From SIG644 sp045613985 (GTDB taxonomy: Bacteria; Bacillota; Clostridia; Oscillospirales; CAG-272), in assembly GCA_045613985.1 (NCBI GenBank), contig JAZLCA010000072.1, positions 1 to 64,000 on the forward strand: DNA of 64,000 nt. Direction: 5' to 3'. Position 1 is the stretch's first letter. Every line of letters begins with the position of its first letter. Both the position numbers and the translations under genes were made by a program. Under the pieces are notes generated by a model that saw only the letters and a list, made by a program, of their open reading frames with translations, made no database searches and was not told where the DNA came from. Shown here piece after piece: positions 1 to 9,508 of this stretch.

Positions 1-2
1 TT

Positions 3-845
3 TGCCGCGGTGCTTCCCTCCCCGCAGGCGAGATCGGCTTGACGGATTGCTTTATGCAGGGCGTGATCGAGCGCGCTCGCGGCATCTATTGCGGCGGTGC
101 CAAGTATCCTGCACTGTATATTTCGCTTTGCAATATCGGCACCGCGGCCGATATGCTGGCTGCCATTGACACGCTTGTTTGGAAGGATGGCGTGTGTACG
201 CTCCCCGAACTCGTGGCGGCGGCTGCCGATAATTTTGCCGGTCGCCCTGATCTTTTGGCTCGTTGCCGTCGTGCCCCCAAATACGGTACGGACAGCGACG
301 CGGCTGACATCCACGCGGTTCGCCTGATGCGTGATCTTTTGGACGTTATCGACCGTGAGGCGACCAACGAGCAAGGCCTTCGCGACGTGCTGACCCTCAA
401 CGTCACCATCAACGATATGAACCATTTATGGCAAGGCGGCGCAATGGCAGCAACCGTGGACGGTCGATTGGCCGGCACGCCATTGAGCGAAAATCTTTCC
501 CCGACCGTCGGCTACGCGCAAAGTGTAACCCAACTGCTCAATTCGGTAGCAAAGCTCCCCTTCGACCGCATCCACTCGGGAGCGCTCAATATCCGCTTGC
601 GCCGCGATGCCGTAAAGGGCGATGCCGGTCTTTTACGCTTGAAGGTGTTGCTTGAATCCTATTTTGAAATGGGGGGAATGCAGTTGCAGGTGTCGATTGC
701 TGATACCGAAGAACTCCGCCGCGCCCAACAGTGTCCCGAAAACTATGGCGACCTCTCGGTTCGTATTACCGGTTACAGCGCCATTTTCGTCGATATGTCA
801 CCTACCGCGCAGGAAGAATTCATCCGCCGCGATGAGTTGGGATGA
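3..845 (+). CDS. Glycyl radical enzyme (pyruvate formate-lyase-like), C-terminal part; 5' end outside window
   Basis: The frame is open from the left edge, so only about 280 C-terminal residues are visible. Near the end is the glycyl radical signature VRITGYSAIFVD; the glycine that would store the radical is codon 771-773. Upstream, NDMNHLWQGG and VDGRLAGTPLSENLSPTVG match the C-terminal half of PFL-family enzymes. In this family an activating radical-SAM enzyme places a radical on that glycine, which passes it to an active-site cysteine to start cleavage or dehydration of a small carbon substrate. The active-site Cys lies outside the window and no activase is in view, so the substrate cannot be assigned. 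Oxygen-sensitive enzymes of this type fit a strict anaerobe. Family assignment is firm; subfamily is open. Confidence 0.88.
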   Translation, partial: CRGASLPAGEIGLTDCFMQGVIERARGIYCGGAKYPALYISLCNIGTAADMLAAIDTLVWKDGVCTLPELVAAAADNFAGRPDLLARCRRAPKYGTDSDAADIHAVRLMRDLLDVIDREATNEQGLRDVLTLNVTINDMNHLWQGGAMAATVDGRLAGTPLSENLSPTVGYAQSVTQLLNSVAKLPFDRIHSGALNIRLRRDAVKGDAGLLRLKVLLESYFEMGGMQLQVSIADTEELRRAQQCPENYGDLSVRITGYSAIFVDMSPTAQEEFIRRDELG

Positions 846-863
846 TATTCTTTTCCATATTGA

Positions 864-998
864 ATGAAAGTTTATTTGATCCATTTTGAAGTTAACGAAG
901 ATGTTAATATGAAATTATTAGAATTGGCAGAGAAAATACACATGCAAAATGTAACCGGATCGTTAAATTTCAATTTGTCGGTGAGAATAGAACAATAA
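864..998 (+). CDS. Small hypothetical ORF (44 residues)
   Basis: ATG at 864, TAA at 996-998, 18 bp after the glycyl radical enzyme gene and before a strong terminator. The product begins MKVYLIHFEVNEDVN and is acidic and hydrophilic, with no signal peptide or membrane segment. The sequence is clearly more AT-rich than the gene before it, and no good Shine-Dalgarno sequence precedes the ATG. It could be a translationally coupled small protein, a decayed remnant, or a chance ORF in a 3' untranslated region. I do not recognise it. Confidence 0.3.
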   Translation: MKVYLIHFEVNEDVNMKLLELAEKIHMQNVTGSLNFNLSVRIEQ

Positions 999-1005
999 AC
1001 AGACA

Positions 1006-1038
1006 GCCACGGTTCAAATCGAACCGTGGCCTCTTTTT
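1006..1038 (+). terminator. Intrinsic terminator after glycyl radical enzyme gene
   Basis: Perfect 10-bp stem (GCCACGGTTC at 1006-1015 with GAACCGTGGC at 1021-1030), 5-nt loop, followed by CTCTTTTT. Confidence 0.9.
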
Positions 1039-1160
1039 ATCAATCGCGACACTTGCTAATTGTGTTTAGAAAATAAAAGATTGGGGTTTGTAAACTTTCA
1101 CAAATTTCCCTTTTGAAAATTGACGCATCTTACAAAATTATAAAACATGAAAAAACGTTA

Positions 1161-1189
1161 TTGCAAGACTGCATTCTGTACTGTATAAT
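1161..1189 (+). promoter_or_regulatory. Sigma-70 promoter for the GH31 gene
   Basis: TTGCAA (1161-1166), 17-bp spacer, TATAAT (1184-1189), 47 bp before the start codon of the GH31 gene. Nothing else was recognised between 1039 and 1236. Confidence 0.75.
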
Positions 1190-1236
1190 GGTGGCAAGAT
1201 TTTAAGGTATGTCCACTCATACCGAAAGGAGCACGT

Positions 1237-4200
1237 ATGAAATTCTCACGTTACTGGAAGCAAGCGCTTTGCCTTCTTTTGAGCTTGACATCTTGCTTTG
1301 CCTTTTGTGCTTGCAGACCTGACCAACCGCCGGTCGGCCCCGAGGACCCGGCAGGCCCCCAAGATCCTGTAGATCCCGGAACCCCTGATGAGCCTAACCC
1401 AGAAAATCCTGATCAACCCGGAGATAAGGAGGATCCCCCTTTGTATACTACACCGATTTCCGAAGTCATCGTCACGTCGGGCAGTGACCGTCTGGCAGTA
1501 AATTTCTGCCGTGAAGATCTGGTCCACTTCCGCTATGCCCCCGACGGCGAAGAATTTGTGCCCGAGGGTTCCGTCCCCGAGTCCATCGCCAAGTTTGACG
1601 GCGATTATGCAGAAGTTTGCGGTGAGATCGAAGAGACGAGCGACAAAATCATCATTCGCACCGAGATCCTGACCGTTACCGTTGACAAGGCCACGCTCGG
1701 CGTTGCCATCAGCGACCTTGAAGGCAACGACATTTTCAAGAGTGCCGCTGACGCTTTCTCGGCCGATGGCCAGGGAAAAACGGCCAACTTCACTCGCGAC
1801 GTAGCAACGACGGAGCATTTCTTTGGTCTGGGTAACGCCAAGGGTGACTCCTTTACCACCACCGATCACCGCAACACCGTTTACGATCTGTGGATGCATG
1901 ACGACAACGTCCATGCGATCGTTCCTTTGTGGTACAGCACCTCCGGCTACGGTATTTACGTCAATAACTCTAACCGCGGAAGCATTTCCTTCAAGAACAA
2001 CTATTCGCTGTCCTTGGAAGGCGGAGAGATGAGTTTCTACTTCCTGTACGGCCCTGATTTCAAAACCATCCTGACCAACTGGTCCGAGTTGGCCGGCCGT
2101 ATGGCAATGCCTCCTCTTTATGCACTGGGTCTTACCTATCGCGGCTTCAGCAGCTGGACCGAGGATCAGCTGCGCGATGCGATCACCGCTCAGTTTGAGG
2201 CCGGTATTTCGATCGACATCGCAGGCGTTGAGCCCGGTTGGCAGACAAAGACCTATCCCTGCAGCTATGCCTGGAACACCAAGTTTACCACTGATCCTGC
2301 AGCCTTTGTCAAGAGCATGCATGATCTGGGCTTGCACGTCAATCTTTGGGAGCATCCTTACGTGTCTCCCGAGTCGGCCATTTACAGTGACATTCTGAAG
2401 TACTCCCTGCCCGGCAGTATCATCGGTACCCGTGACTGGGAGGGCCGCGGCGGCAACTACGCCTTTGGCGGCATCGTTCCTGACCTGACCATCCAAGAGG
2501 CTCGCGATCTTTACTGGAGCATCCACAACCAGAACCAGGTCTCCATTGGCATTGACGGCTTCAAGATCGACGAGACCGACTCCTGGGGCGCCAACAACAG
2601 CCTCGACCTCCTCTTCCCCGGTGGACTTTCCAACAACGCTTACCACAATCTGCTCGGTACGCTGACCGTCAACCTGATGCATGAAAAGTACCGCGATGAG
2701 TACAATCTGCGCTCCTTTATGTACAGCCGCGGCAACTATTCCGGTATGCAGCGTTTTGCCACCTCGGCTTATACCGACTACTACGGCTTTGACCAGTTTG
2801 TCATGTCTGTCATCGCTCAATCTTACTCCGGTACCTACTACACCCCTGAGATCCGCGACACCAGCACCAAGAGCGACATCTCCTATATGCGTCGCGCACA
2901 GCTGATGTTCCTGACGCCCTTTGCCATGTCCAACGAGTATGCAACCGAGGCGACCGTTCTGATCCGCAGCCAGGCCGTCATCGATTGCTACAAGAAATAC
3001 AATCAGCTGCACTACGAGCTGATCCCCTACATGTACAGCCTGTTCTGGCAGCAGCACAACACGGGCGTGGGTGTTACCCGCTCGCTGTTGATGGAATTCC
3101 AGGACGATCCCAACGTTTACAAGATCGACAGTCAGTTCATGCTGGGTGAGTCTCTTATGGTTTGCCCTGTGAGCAGCACCGGTCGCATCGCTACGGTGAA
3201 GATCTATCTCCCCGCAGGCGAACTTTGGATGGACTTCAACACCGGTTATATCTATAATGGCGGTCAGACCATTGAGTACACCTGCTCTGCCAGCACGCTT
3301 CCTTTGTTCGTCCGCATGGGCGCTATCATTCCCCAGGGCCACTACGGCAACAACACGGCAGACGTGACCGATACCACCTTGACGTTGGATATTTATCCTT
3401 CTTCTCAGAAGACAAGCTTCCTGCTGTACGAGGATGACGGCGCAACCTTCAATTATGAGAAGGGCGAATACGCCGAGACGCTCATCACCACGCAGTACAA
3501 GGATAACACCATTCAGTGCACCGTCGGCGCGCGCAACGGCAAGTATACCGTCGATACCCGCGCTTGTGTCCTGGAGATCCACTACCGTGCTCTGCCCTCC
3601 GCTGTGACGCTGGACGGCACGGCCATCTCCGCCGTTACCTCTCTGGAGGCCTTCAACAAGGCAACCACTCCCTGCTACTATTACGATGCTACCGCTGAAA
3701 ACGACATCGACAAGATCATCTACGTCCGCCTGACCGATGACGGTAAGGAGCACAACGTACTTGTCACCGTCGGTGCACAAAGCGAACAGCAGCCTCCCGA
3801 AATCATAATCGAAGGCACGCTGTACGAGTGCGAGGCTCCCAACAATACTCTCATCGGTGCTAAGGCTTCCTTCAAGGAGGGCGCATCGGCCAAGTCCATC
3901 GTTTCTTCCTTGGGTAACAACGGTAAGAACTCCCTGACCATGAACAATATCACGGTCGCCAAGAGTGGCACCTACGACGTTGAGATCGTATTCTACAATG
4001 GTCAAGAAGACACCCGTATGCTGTATATCAGCGCCAACGGCGGCGAGGCTATTCCCGTTTACTGCTTCGGCAATAAGAACTGGAACGAGCCCCTGTCCCT
4101 CACCATTCCCATGCAGCTGAACGAGGGTAACAACTCCATTTCCTTCGGCACCATCGAAGGTAAGGGCTGGGCTCCCGATATGGACTGCATCATCGTATAC

Positions 4201-5025
4201 GACGATGAAACCACCAAGGCTACCCTTGGAGGAACCATCTTCTATCCCGATGATGCCGAAGTAGGTGGCTCCTTGAAGATCCATGACATCAGCACCGCCC
4301 TCGGCGGCAGTGTCGTCAGCGGCTTTGGCGCATCGAATGACGACGTCATCACCTACAAGGTAACCGCCGAGCGCGAAGGTCCCTATCAGATCAACATCAA
4401 CTACGCCAACCCCTCCATCCGCGACCAGTTCCTTGACCTGACCGTCAATGGCGCTGCAACGCAGATCGCCTTCCCCACGACCAACAGTACTCACCTCTTT
4501 GCAACCATTAACCTGACAATTTACCTCAAGGCAGGTGAAAACGTCATTTCGCTGGGCTGCAAGGGCGGTCCTGCTATCTATGAGTGTGAGGGCGGTGACG
4601 AATACGTCAACTGCACCAACAAGCTCGCTCCGCGTGATAACTACGAACAGTCGGGCGGATTCGCCGTTGGTAACCTGAAGTCGGGTAACTCCAAGTTTAC
4701 CATGGGCGGCTTGACCGTGCCCGAAGACGGCACCTATAAGGTCCTGATCTACACGGCATCGGGCGACAAACGCACCTTCCGTTTGATGGTCAACGGTGAG
4801 GAGACCGACGAGTTGTACGCATTCCAGACCGGCCACTTCCACAACTTCAAGCCCTACGAGATCGAGCTGGAGCTTAAGGCGGGCGAAAATACCCTGACGT
4901 TCTTCGGTTACGACAAGGCCGAGGGCAAGGGCGATACCGAATGGATGCCCAACTTTGACTACGTCATCATTTCCGACACGACCAAGAACATCGAGGTCAG
5001 CATCGGAGCAATTTCCATCGAATAA
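1237..5025 (+). CDS. Secreted lipoprotein GH31-family glycosidase with C-terminal CBM-like modules
   Basis: 1262 residues. The N-terminus is a lipoprotein signal; LTSC (Cys20) fits a lipobox, with Cys26 an alternative. A Pro/Asp/Glu-rich linker follows to about residue 65. The GH31 domain spans roughly 75-760: the nucleophile candidate is Asp445 in GFKIDETD, and the acid/base candidate is Asp514 in SAYTDYYG. Both motifs depart from the usual KxDFGE and WSGD forms, so substrate cannot be predicted beyond an alpha-linked glycoside. Three modules follow. Two begin YECE and resemble CBM35/CBM6 beta-sandwiches (about 865-990 and 1110-1255); a third lies between them. The gene has a good ribosome binding site (AAAGGAG), its own promoter and its own terminator, so it is monocistronic. 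It probably acts outside the cell on a bound polysaccharide. Confidence 0.88.
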   Translation: MKFSRYWKQALCLLLSLTSCFAFCACRPDQPPVGPEDPAGPQDPVDPGTPDEPNPENPDQPGDKEDPPLYTTPISEVIVTSGSDRLAVNFCREDLVHFRYAPDGEEFVPEGSVPESIAKFDGDYAEVCGEIEETSDKIIIRTEILTVTVDKATLGVAISDLEGNDIFKSAADAFSADGQGKTANFTRDVATTEHFFGLGNAKGDSFTTTDHRNTVYDLWMHDDNVHAIVPLWYSTSGYGIYVNNSNRGSISFKNNYSLSLEGGEMSFYFLYGPDFKTILTNWSELAGRMAMPPLYALGLTYRGFSSWTEDQLRDAITAQFEAGISIDIAGVEPGWQTKTYPCSYAWNTKFTTDPAAFVKSMHDLGLHVNLWEHPYVSPESAIYSDILKYSLPGSIIGTRDWEGRGGNYAFGGIVPDLTIQEARDLYWSIHNQNQVSIGIDGFKIDETDSWGANNSLDLLFPGGLSNNAYHNLLGTLTVNLMHEKYRDEYNLRSFMYSRGNYSGMQRFATSAYTDYYGFDQFVMSVIAQSYSGTYYTPEIRDTSTKSDISYMRRAQLMFLTPFAMSNEYATEATVLIRSQAVIDCYKKYNQLHYELIPYMYSLFWQQHNTGVGVTRSLLMEFQDDPNVYKIDSQFMLGESLMVCPVSSTGRIATVKIYLPAGELWMDFNTGYIYNGGQTIEYTCSASTLPLFVRMGAIIPQGHYGNNTADVTDTTLTLDIYPSSQKTSFLLYEDDGATFNYEKGEYAETLITTQYKDNTIQCTVGARNGKYTVDTRACVLEIHYRALPSAVTLDGTAISAVTSLEAFNKATTPCYYYDATAENDIDKIIYVRLTDDGKEHNVLVTVGAQSEQQPPEIIIEGTLYECEAPNNTLIGAKASFKEGASAKSIVSSLGNNGKNSLTMNNITVAKSGTYDVEIVFYNGQEDTRMLYISANGGEAIPVYCFGNKNWNEPLSLTIPMQLNEGNNSISFGTIEGKGWAPDMDCIIVYDDETTKATLGGTIFYPDDAEVGGSLKIHDISTALGGSVVSGFGASNDDVITYKVTAEREGPYQININYANPSIRDQFLDLTVNGAATQIAFPTTNSTHLFATINLTIYLKAGENVISLGCKGGPAIYECEGGDEYVNCTNKLAPRDNYEQSGGFAVGNLKSGNSKFTMGGLTVPEDGTYKVLIYTASGDKRTFRLMVNGEETDELYAFQTGHFHNFKPYEIELELKAGENTLTFFGYDKAEGKGDTEWMPNFDYVIISDTTKNIEVSIGAISIE

Positions 5026-5036
5026 TGAAACCAAAA

Positions 5037-5070
5037 ATGACCGTTGCCCTCGGGCAACGGTCATTTTTTT
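5037..5070. terminator. Bidirectional terminator between convergent genes
   Basis: 13-bp perfect stem (5037-5049 with 5052-5064) and a 2-nt loop, with T-runs in both directions. It serves the GH31 gene on the plus strand and the anti-sigma-like gene on the minus strand, whose stop codon overlaps the right-hand T-run. Confidence 0.9.
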
Positions 5071-7252
5071 ATGTATGCGGAACGTTTGAGAAAATGTGCA
5101 ACAGATACTGATATTTTTGGTCCATCTCCAGTCGGTATCGATACCGCCCGTCCGTCCAGACACGAATGAGCTTATCCGTGCCGTCCCAAGTGTATATGGT
5201 GTAGCAGAAGCGCCCGTTATAAACGCCCCGCTTGACAGACGCGCTGCTTGAAGTGTATTCCATCATATCGCCTCTCATAATGCTCTGCGTCAGCGTCGCT
5301 ACCAGACGGCTATTCAAATAAAACTCCATTGTCACCGAAACGGTCGTGTGCCCTACCACCTCGACCTTACAGCCGCCAATCGAAGTATAATCCGGCACAT
5401 AGATATCTTGCAAATGCTCCGGTAAGGGAAGGTCTTCGGGGAGCGGTTGTTCTTGCTCGTCGGGAACGACCGGTTTGACTTCGATCCCCATAAGCAAAAG
5501 CTCCTCCAAAGACAGCACATCACTTTCCAGCTCATAAGAATAGGTTTTATCCGTCCATATCAACATTATTTTTCCGGTATCGTACTGTAGCGCTACACCG
5601 TGATAGTCACCCACATAAATATCCTTGGCCGTACAGCCACCGTCGTAATCTCGGCCGCGGGCATTCATAACCAGTTGACGGAACAGTGCGATCTGCTTCC
5701 CATCTCTCATATACGAGTATTGTGCCATCATATCCGTGGTCTCTATGGGGCGTTCTGTGATCGTTTTATCGTCAAGAGCGGGCTTTCTCAATTCCTCCAA
5801 GCGGACAGGCGGAGCGATGCTCAATGCCCACTCCAACAGTTCTTCTCTGGTCAGATGCTCGCTTTCCAAGCGATAGCGATAACTATCGTCATTCCATATC
5901 ATGACTAATTTACCACTTTCGTATTTGCGAAAGATACCTTCCGCGTGATGGATGAGAATCGGCTGTTCGACATATCCTTTTCCCTTACTCGGTACACCGA
6001 GGGATAAGATCATTTGCGTGTAGGTGCAGATACATTCCCCGTCGCGATAATAATCGATCTCCACTCTGCTACGGTTTTTTTCGAATACGCGCTCCTCGAT
6101 ATCGGACGAAAGTCCACGCGGTGAGAGAATTTGGGTGATACTTACAAAACGCTCGTCCACGCTTGTGGTCGTCTCACACCAGCGTATCATTTCCTTCAAG
6201 GTCATCTGACTGCTGATCATACGGTACTGATATTCATCATCCTCCCAGATCACCTGTATCAATCCCGAATAGATATATGCTACTCCCACTCGGCGGCCGA
6301 TCACGACGTCTGCTACTCTTTGCGGACTGCCGTAACCACCCGAAAGTACGCCGCCATCATTTCTGTGCTCCGTGGTCTGAATGAATCGGCACACGTACTG
6401 ACCTTCGCGATAGTAATCCGTCGAAATATAATCTGCGTTTTGCTTAATGACCTGAGACGTGATCACCGGAGAATCAATGACGGGTCTGCGAATGTCGACC
6501 ACGGGAGGGGGCATAATGTTATACGCAACTACCATATTCTGTGCCCAGGTAATCAGGTCATCCGCAAGAAAGGTGTCACTCTCCAGCTTGTAATGATATC
6601 TGCCGTCGTCCCATATAAGAATCAGATTTCCACCATTCTTTTCGTCATACAGTTTTCCCCGATATTTTCCAACGTCTACCGCTGTAATATCGTAAAAGGT
6701 CTCATCCTTCGGTGCCAAAGACAGACGCCAGACGGCCTGCTGGTATTTGCACACCTGCACCTGCACGTCGTCGTAGTAGCCGAGAACAAACGTCTCGTAA
6801 TTCATATCGTCCAATCGCTCGCACTTGCGCTGATAGCCAACGATATACGGCTCGTACATTTCTTTGAGATAGGTGGGCGCCGAGGCGAGCATACCGTCCC
6901 CCGGCTTCTCTTCGATCTCGCCGAAGTGAATGGATATGTGATCGTCATACCATGTGACAAGCGAGCTGATCAGCTCTCCTCGCACGGCGGTAATGGTGAT
7001 CGCCAAGGTCAGGATCATCAAAGAAATCAAAGCGGCACAAACGATCGTCCGTCCGATCACACGCATCCCGCGAGCATGATCCCGCCCGCGCTTTCGTCGG
7101 CGGATCACACGATAGACCAACCGATCCAGGCGCACGCCCGTGCAGACGTCTTCCGTATCGATCGCGTCGTAAGCGGCAGCCAATTCGCCACAGCTTTCGT
7201 AGACCGCTTGAGCAATATAAAGATCAACGCGCTTACTTGCTTCGCAGTTCAT
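5069..7252 (-). CDS. Membrane-anchored anti-sigma-like protein with five DUF4367-like repeats
   Basis: 727 residues. About 65 cytoplasmic residues, Arg/Lys-rich near 50-61, precede one membrane helix (about 67-89); the remaining 635 residues should be outside. That part holds five repeats of about 110-130 residues, each ending in a pattern such as LIWDDGRYHYKLES, VIWEDDEYQYRM, MIWNDDSYRYRLES, MLIWTDKTYSYELES and RVWTDGRYRYRLEM. The pattern is that of DUF4367, usually found once at the C-terminus of proteins encoded beside ECF sigma factors. The gene overlaps the sigma gene by 20 bp with a ribosome binding site inside it, so translation is probably coupled. Inference: the N-terminal segment holds the sigma factor and the ectodomain senses an envelope signal. 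Five copies is unusually many. Confidence 0.7.
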   Translation of the reverse strand: MNCEASKRVDLYIAQAVYESCGELAAAYDAIDTEDVCTGVRLDRLVYRVIRRRKRGRDHARGMRVIGRTIVCAALISLMILTLAITITAVRGELISSLVTWYDDHISIHFGEIEEKPGDGMLASAPTYLKEMYEPYIVGYQRKCERLDDMNYETFVLGYYDDVQVQVCKYQQAVWRLSLAPKDETFYDITAVDVGKYRGKLYDEKNGGNLILIWDDGRYHYKLESDTFLADDLITWAQNMVVAYNIMPPPVVDIRRPVIDSPVITSQVIKQNADYISTDYYREGQYVCRFIQTTEHRNDGGVLSGGYGSPQRVADVVIGRRVGVAYIYSGLIQVIWEDDEYQYRMISSQMTLKEMIRWCETTTSVDERFVSITQILSPRGLSSDIEERVFEKNRSRVEIDYYRDGECICTYTQMILSLGVPSKGKGYVEQPILIHHAEGIFRKYESGKLVMIWNDDSYRYRLESEHLTREELLEWALSIAPPVRLEELRKPALDDKTITERPIETTDMMAQYSYMRDGKQIALFRQLVMNARGRDYDGGCTAKDIYVGDYHGVALQYDTGKIMLIWTDKTYSYELESDVLSLEELLLMGIEVKPVVPDEQEQPLPEDLPLPEHLQDIYVPDYTSIGGCKVEVVGHTTVSVTMEFYLNSRLVATLTQSIMRGDMMEYTSSSASVKRGVYNGRFCYTIYTWDGTDKLIRVWTDGRYRYRLEMDQKYQYLLHIFSNVPHT

Positions 7253-7814
7253 ATAACTCCTCCTTCCATCGAGACAGCATCATACGTCGGGCTCGCGTCA
7301 GGCGCATCCGAACGTTGCCTTCGGAAATATGCAACATTCGCGAAATCTGAGATGTGCTAAGCTGCATATAGTAGAAATAATACAATACGTCGCTGTAAAT
7401 GTCATCCAGGGAGTTGACCATATCCATCAATCTTTGACGATTTTCCCGGCGGACAAACAATTCATCCACCCGCCCGTCATCATCGGCAATGTCCCAATGC
7501 TCCTCTGCTTCCGGGTAAACCTCCCGGTAGCGGCTTTTGGCAGTCTTTCGGTAATGATCGATGGCAATATTACGGCAGATACGAAACAGCATATTCTTTT
7601 GATGAATTTCGCTTGCCGCGCGAAAGGTATCCAGGTGATCGATCAGCGCGATCATCACATCCTGAACACAATCCTCCGCATCGTGATGATTTTTCACGAT
7701 ACCGTATGCAATCTTATACAGTTTTAGTTTGTTGTTCTCGTAGACTTGCGTAATGTAAGCACGGTCGCGCTCATCTTCGAGGCTATCTTCGATGGTCATC
7801 AGAAATAAAAGCAC
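7233..7814 (-). CDS. ECF-type RNA polymerase sigma factor
   Basis: 193 residues. Region 2 is recognisable as YKIAYGIVKNHHDAEDCVQD with a following FRICRNIAIDHYRK. Region 4 is the helix-turn-helix LSTSQISRMLHISEGNVRMR. The length and two-domain layout fit the ECF group. I chose the GTG at 7814 because GGAG lies 5 nt upstream; the ATG at 7799 (MTIEDS) is badly spaced. It is the first gene of a two-gene operon with the repeat anti-sigma-like protein. ECF factors of this kind commonly activate their own operon. A CGTATA at 7872-7877 on the minus strand resembles an ECF -10 element, but I could not pair it with a convincing -35. Confidence 0.88.
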   Translation of the reverse strand: MLLFLMTIEDSLEDERDRAYITQVYENNKLKLYKIAYGIVKNHHDAEDCVQDVMIALIDHLDTFRAASEIHQKNMLFRICRNIAIDHYRKTAKSRYREVYPEAEEHWDIADDDGRVDELFVRRENRQRLMDMVNSLDDIYSDVLYYFYYMQLSTSQISRMLHISEGNVRMRLTRARRMMLSRWKEELYELRSK

Positions 7815-7928
7815 AGTAACTCCTTTGATTTATCAGGGCGTATTGTCAAGCCAGCAGGGGCTTCACAGAGATATACGAACGACACGGGGAAAATGCAACA
7901 ACTTTTTTATATTTTTTGTATCAAGCAA

Positions 7929-7950
7929 GGGGGACTGAAAACAGTCCCCC
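7929..7950 (-). terminator. Hairpin downstream of flotillin gene
   Basis: 9-bp perfect GC-rich stem (7929-7937 with 7942-7950) and AAAA loop. On the minus strand it is followed by an interrupted T-run, so termination may be incomplete and leave some read-through into the sigma operon. Confidence 0.55.
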
Positions 7951-7984
7951 GCTCAAATTCATATCGTGATCAAATCATCTTCGA

Positions 7985-9433
7985 TCAGATTTCGTCCGAC
8001 ACATCGTCCAAAGTAACGATTTCATCCGCAACGTGGGCACATTCGGTCGGTGCTACCACAGCAGCCTTGCCACCGACAAAGCCGGCCAGCATGCTCATCA
8101 GGTCGATACCGGTGGTCTCTTTGACACCCTGAATGACCTGATCGGTGCTGTTCATAACGTCACGTACCAGCTTGGTCGAGTTACCGTCGCCGTACATAAC
8201 GATCTTATCCGTCTTAGCCAAAGGCGTCGCGGCATTCTTGACAACCTCGGGCAGTGCGGTAAGATACATTTCGAGAACGGATGCCTCGCCCATCTTCTTT
8301 TGAGCCTCGGCCTTCTTTTCAATGGCCTCTGCCTCAGCCAAGCCCTTGGCTCGGATACCCTCTGCCTCCTGCTCCATGGCATAACGCAGCGCCTCTGCCT
8401 CAGCCTTTCTTGCCTCGGCCGCACGCATTGCCTCGTACTGACGGGCATCTGCCTCTCTTTGACGGCGGATCAGATCTGCCTCGGCTTCCTTTTCGGTCTG
8501 ATACTTCATAGCATCCGCCTGCTTTTTGATCTGGGCCTCCAGCTCACGCTCCTTAATGGCGATTTCCTTTTCCTTCAGCTCTGCCTCTTTCTCACGACGA
8601 GCGATATCAGCGTTGGTCTTAGCGATCTCAATAATCTTACGCTGGTTCTCTTCCTGAATGGAGTATGCGGCATCTGCATCGGCGCGCTTGGTATCCGAGC
8701 GAACCTTCATGTCCGCCTGCTGAACGGCAAGCTCTGCATCCTGCTCTGCGATCTTCTTCTCTGCCTCGACCTTAACGGCGTTAGCCTCCTGCTGCGCGTT
8801 AGCGGTTGCAATGGCAATATCCCTTTGAGCGTTAGCCTTGGCGATCTGAGCATTCTTGCGGATTTGCTCGACGTTGTCAATACCCATATTTTCAATAGTG
8901 CCGGCAGCATCCTTGAAGTTCTGGATGTTGAAGTTTACGACCTCGATACCCAGCTTTTCCATATCGGGCACGACATTTTCGGTGATCTTCTTGGCAACGC
9001 CCTGGCGGTCTTGTACCATTTCCTTCAAACCGACAGAACCGACGATCTCACGCATATTACCTTCCAGCACCTGTGTTACCAATGCAACCAGCTCCTGGCG
9101 AGTCTTACCCAGCAGTGCCTCGGCGGCGCGCTTGAGCAGTTCGGGATCGGACGAGACCTTAATATTGGCTACACCGTCGACCGATACGTTGATAAATTCG
9201 TTGGTGGGAACGGCCTCGCTCGTCTTGACGTCTACCTGCATAACGCTGAGCGACAGCTTGTCGACGCGTTCGAAGAAAGGCACGCGCCAACCGGCCTTAC
9301 CGATCAAAATTCTCTTTTTGCCAAGACCGGAGATGATGAACGCGGTGTCGGGGGGCGCTTTGAGGTAGCCTGCGATAACGATCAGCAAGAAAAACGCAAC
9401 TACACCCAATACGACAGCTAAAATAGGATCCAT
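7985..9433 (-). CDS. floT: Flotillin-family SPFH protein
   Basis: 482 residues from the ATG at 9433, chosen because AAGGAGG lies just upstream. The N-terminal hydrophobic stretch (about 4-24) precedes an SPFH/Band 7 domain (about 25-200). A long Ala/Glu/Lys-rich coiled coil (about 205-400) has repeated EAEA-type heptads, and a conserved flotillin tail follows (about 405-455). Flotillins oligomerise in the inner leaflet, organise membrane domains and regulate fluidity; in Bacillus FloT supports signalling and biofilm kinases. The gene stands alone, unlike the NfeD-linked SPFH gene at 13969-14958. An inverted repeat overlaps its promoter. The symbol is given on family resemblance; true orthology to Bacillus floT was not tested. 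Confidence 0.85.
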   Translation of the reverse strand: MDPILAVVLGVVAFFLLIVIAGYLKAPPDTAFIISGLGKKRILIGKAGWRVPFFERVDKLSLSVMQVDVKTSEAVPTNEFINVSVDGVANIKVSSDPELLKRAAEALLGKTRQELVALVTQVLEGNMREIVGSVGLKEMVQDRQGVAKKITENVVPDMEKLGIEVVNFNIQNFKDAAGTIENMGIDNVEQIRKNAQIAKANAQRDIAIATANAQQEANAVKVEAEKKIAEQDAELAVQQADMKVRSDTKRADADAAYSIQEENQRKIIEIAKTNADIARREKEAELKEKEIAIKERELEAQIKKQADAMKYQTEKEAEADLIRRQREADARQYEAMRAAEARKAEAEALRYAMEQEAEGIRAKGLAEAEAIEKKAEAQKKMGEASVLEMYLTALPEVVKNAATPLAKTDKIVMYGDGNSTKLVRDVMNSTDQVIQGVKETTGIDLMSMLAGFVGGKAAVVAPTECAHVADEIVTLDDVSDEI

Positions 9434-9508
9434 AATATTCCTCCTTGGATATGTATTTTTTCGTTGACGGAAAGCAAGCTGTCGCGGCCGCCTCCCTGTC
9501 ACGATTAT

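Noticed and set aside
1246..5163. 1305-residue open frame antisense to the GH31 gene
   Set aside because: It mirrors the third-codon bias of the real gene, has no ribosome binding site and no recognisable domain.
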